From contig JAMZEJ010000004.1 of NCBI GenBank assembly GCA_024508355.1, positions 124,001 through 188,000 of the forward strand: a stretch of 64,000 nt of DNA. The letters are read 5' to 3'. The first letter of the stretch is position 1. Every line of letters begins with the position of its first letter. The position numbers and the translations under genes were made by a program. This DNA comes from Rhizosaccharibacter radicis (lineage in GTDB: Bacteria > Pseudomonadota > Alphaproteobacteria > Acetobacterales > Acetobacteraceae). Positions 62,684-64,000 of the stretch are shown one piece after another. The notes below the pieces were generated by a model that had not been told where the DNA came from, searched no databases, and saw only the letters and a program-made list of their open reading frames with translations.

Positions 62684-64000
62684 ATGGACGACCTCCTCAG
62701 GGATTTTATCTCCGAAACGGCCGAGAGCCTGGCGGAGCTCGATCTCGCACTGATCCGACTGGAACGGCATCCGGACGACAACCAGACCCTCTCGCTCATC
62801 TTCCGGCTGATGCACACGATCAAGGGCACGTGCGGCTTCCTGGGTCTTCCCCGGCTGGAAAAACTGGCCCATGCCGCGGAAACGGTGCTCGACGGGATGC
62901 GCGGCGGCACATTGCCCGTTTCCTCCGGCGGCGTCGGCCTCATCCTGTCGGCGATCGACGGCATCCGTCACATCGTGTCGACGCTCGAGCGCAGCGGGCA
63001 TGAGCCGGAAGGCGCGGACGCGACGCTTATCACCGCCCTGGACAGCTACGCCGCCGGCATCACCGGCGCACCCGCCCCCTCATCCGCTCCCGCCGCCGCC
63101 TCCGTGCGGATGGACCGCCCGCCCGAGCCGGCGGCGGCAGAACTCTCGGCGGCCGCCACAGAGGTTATGGACCAGACGGCGACATCCGTACGCGGCCAGA
63201 CCATCCGCGTCTCGGTGGATGTCCTGGAATCGCTCATGACCGTGGTGAGCGAGCTGGTGCTCACCCGCAACCAGTTCCTGCAGCATCTGCGCACGAGCGA
63301 GGGGTCCGACCTCACGGGATCCGTGCAGCGTTTGTCGCACCTGACGAGCGAGTTGCAGGAACGGGTGATGAAGACCCGCATGCAGCCGATCGGCAATGTC
63401 TGGAATATTCTGCCACGACAGATTCGCGATCTGGCCCACGATCTCGGCAAGCGGATCGACCTGGTGATGCGGGGGGCGGACACCGAGCTCGACCGCCAGG
63501 TGCTGGAGCTCATCAAGGATCCGCTCACCCACATGATCCGCAACAGCGCGGACCACGGGATCGAGTTGCCGGACGTTCGCGTCGCCGCCGGCAAGGCGCC
63601 GGGCGGCACCATCCGTCTGAGCGCCCGTCACGAGGGCGGCCACGTCGTGATCGAGATCGAGGATGACGGGCGTGGGATCGACACTGCCAGGGTGCTGGAG
63701 AAGGCGATCGCTCAGGGCCTCGTGACGAGCGCTCGTGCGGCGACCCTGTCCGAGGAAGAAGTACAGCGCTTCATCTTCGCGCCCGGATTTTCGACCGCCT
63801 CGGCGGTGACCGCGGTGTCCGGTCGTGGCGTCGGGATGGATGTCGTCCGCACGAACATCGAGCAGATCGGCGGCAGCATCGCCGTCCACAGCATGCTCGG
63901 CCGAGGCAGCCGCTTCGTCATCAAGATCCCCCTGACGCTCGCCATCGTGTCGGCCCTCATCGTGGGCTGCGCCGGCGAACGGTTCGCCATACCGCAGGCA
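62684..64000 (+). CDS. cheA: Chemotaxis histidine kinase CheA, 3' part outside window
   Basis: The first 439 codons are present; the gene runs off the right edge. HPt domain (about 1-105) with phospho-acceptor H44 in FRLMHTIKGTCGFLG; Ala/Pro linker (about 125-160); dimerisation domain (about 172-240, TIRVSVDVLESLMTVVSELVLTRNQ, ERVMKTRMQPIG); ATPase domain with N box DPLTHMIRNSADHGIE, G1 IEDDGRGID and G2 GRGVGMDVVRTNIEQIGG; and the start of the CheW-like domain (LAIVSALIVGCAGERFAIPQ). No P2 domain is evident between HPt and dimerisation. Phosphorylates CheY/CheB. Start ATG 62684. Confidence 0.96.
   Translation, partial: MDDLLRDFISETAESLAELDLALIRLERHPDDNQTLSLIFRLMHTIKGTCGFLGLPRLEKLAHAAETVLDGMRGGTLPVSSGGVGLILSAIDGIRHIVSTLERSGHEPEGADATLITALDSYAAGITGAPAPSSAPAAASVRMDRPPEPAAAELSAAATEVMDQTATSVRGQTIRVSVDVLESLMTVVSELVLTRNQFLQHLRTSEGSDLTGSVQRLSHLTSELQERVMKTRMQPIGNVWNILPRQIRDLAHDLGKRIDLVMRGADTELDRQVLELIKDPLTHMIRNSADHGIELPDVRVAAGKAPGGTIRLSARHEGGHVVIEIEDDGRGIDTARVLEKAIAQGLVTSARAATLSEEEVQRFIFAPGFSTASAVTAVSGRGVGMDVVRTNIEQIGGSIAVHSMLGRGSRFVIKIPLTLAIVSALIVGCAGERFAIPQA

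Overview
The window is very GC-rich, densely packed chromosomal DNA from an alphaproteobacterium. The markers are PhyR and an EcfG-type sigma factor, TrcR (DUF1013), DUF4167, DUF465 and DUF1178 proteins, a CTTG-N17-CYTATNTNNG heat-shock promoter and a prfA/prmC/DUF4167 neighbourhood. An NAD-type isocitrate dehydrogenase and a flavin sugar-dehydrogenase module fit the Acetobacteraceae/Rhodospirillales, but the family placement is inference. I see no phage, insertion sequence, CRISPR array or island; almost everything is housekeeping or stable accessory metabolism.

Layout. 1-14 kb: a general stress response (GSR) locus (ecfG and phyR, divergent), then glgE, treS-maltokinase, glgB and malQ as one operon, then otsA. 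A perfect GGAAC-N17-CGTT promoter sits just upstream of glgE, so trehalose/maltose-1-phosphate/alpha-glucan metabolism is probably under direct EcfG control. 14-21 kb: an ABC-F ATPase (Uup), then an enolase-superfamily enzyme, a membrane protein, a gluconate-2-dehydrogenase-subunit-3-like protein and a GMC flavoprotein, with a Gfo/Idh oxidoreductase convergent. 22-31 kb: secDF, mscL, pdxY, a Spy-like periplasmic protein, rpmE, hsp20, trcR, two divergent DUF465 genes and purEK. 32-42 kb: an intact radC coupled to an unknown gene, a second radC with a destroyed JAMM site, uvrD/pcrA, prmA, a GNAT, Xaa-Pro aminopeptidase and icd. 43-48 kb: a DoxX protein, a tRNA-Met with a clear promoter, mscS, a 0.7-kb gap without a gene, DUF4167 and prmC. 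48.7-56.8 kb: FKBP, prfA, hisS, ispG, rodZ, a nitronate monooxygenase-like protein and lysC, all leftward. 57-64 kb: ubiG, DUF2147-DUF1178-grx, comF, a methyltransferase, a small lipoprotein, moaA, DUF3553 and the 5' part of cheA.

How they work together. TreS converts trehalose to maltose, its fused kinase makes maltose-1-phosphate, GlgE polymerises it, GlgB branches it and MalQ remodels short glucans; OtsA supplies trehalose-6-phosphate. No otsB, glgC, glgA, glgX or treYZ is present here.

Most notable observation: the membrane protein between the enolase-type enzyme and the dehydrogenase subunits is an internal duplication. Each copy carries two histidines at identical spacing (H83/H140 and H220/H277, 57 residues apart in both) in or next to membrane segments. 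With no cytochrome c subunit and no visible Tat signal in the neighbouring dehydrogenase genes, it may be an undescribed membrane electron acceptor, possibly haem-binding. This is inference from motif spacing and context.
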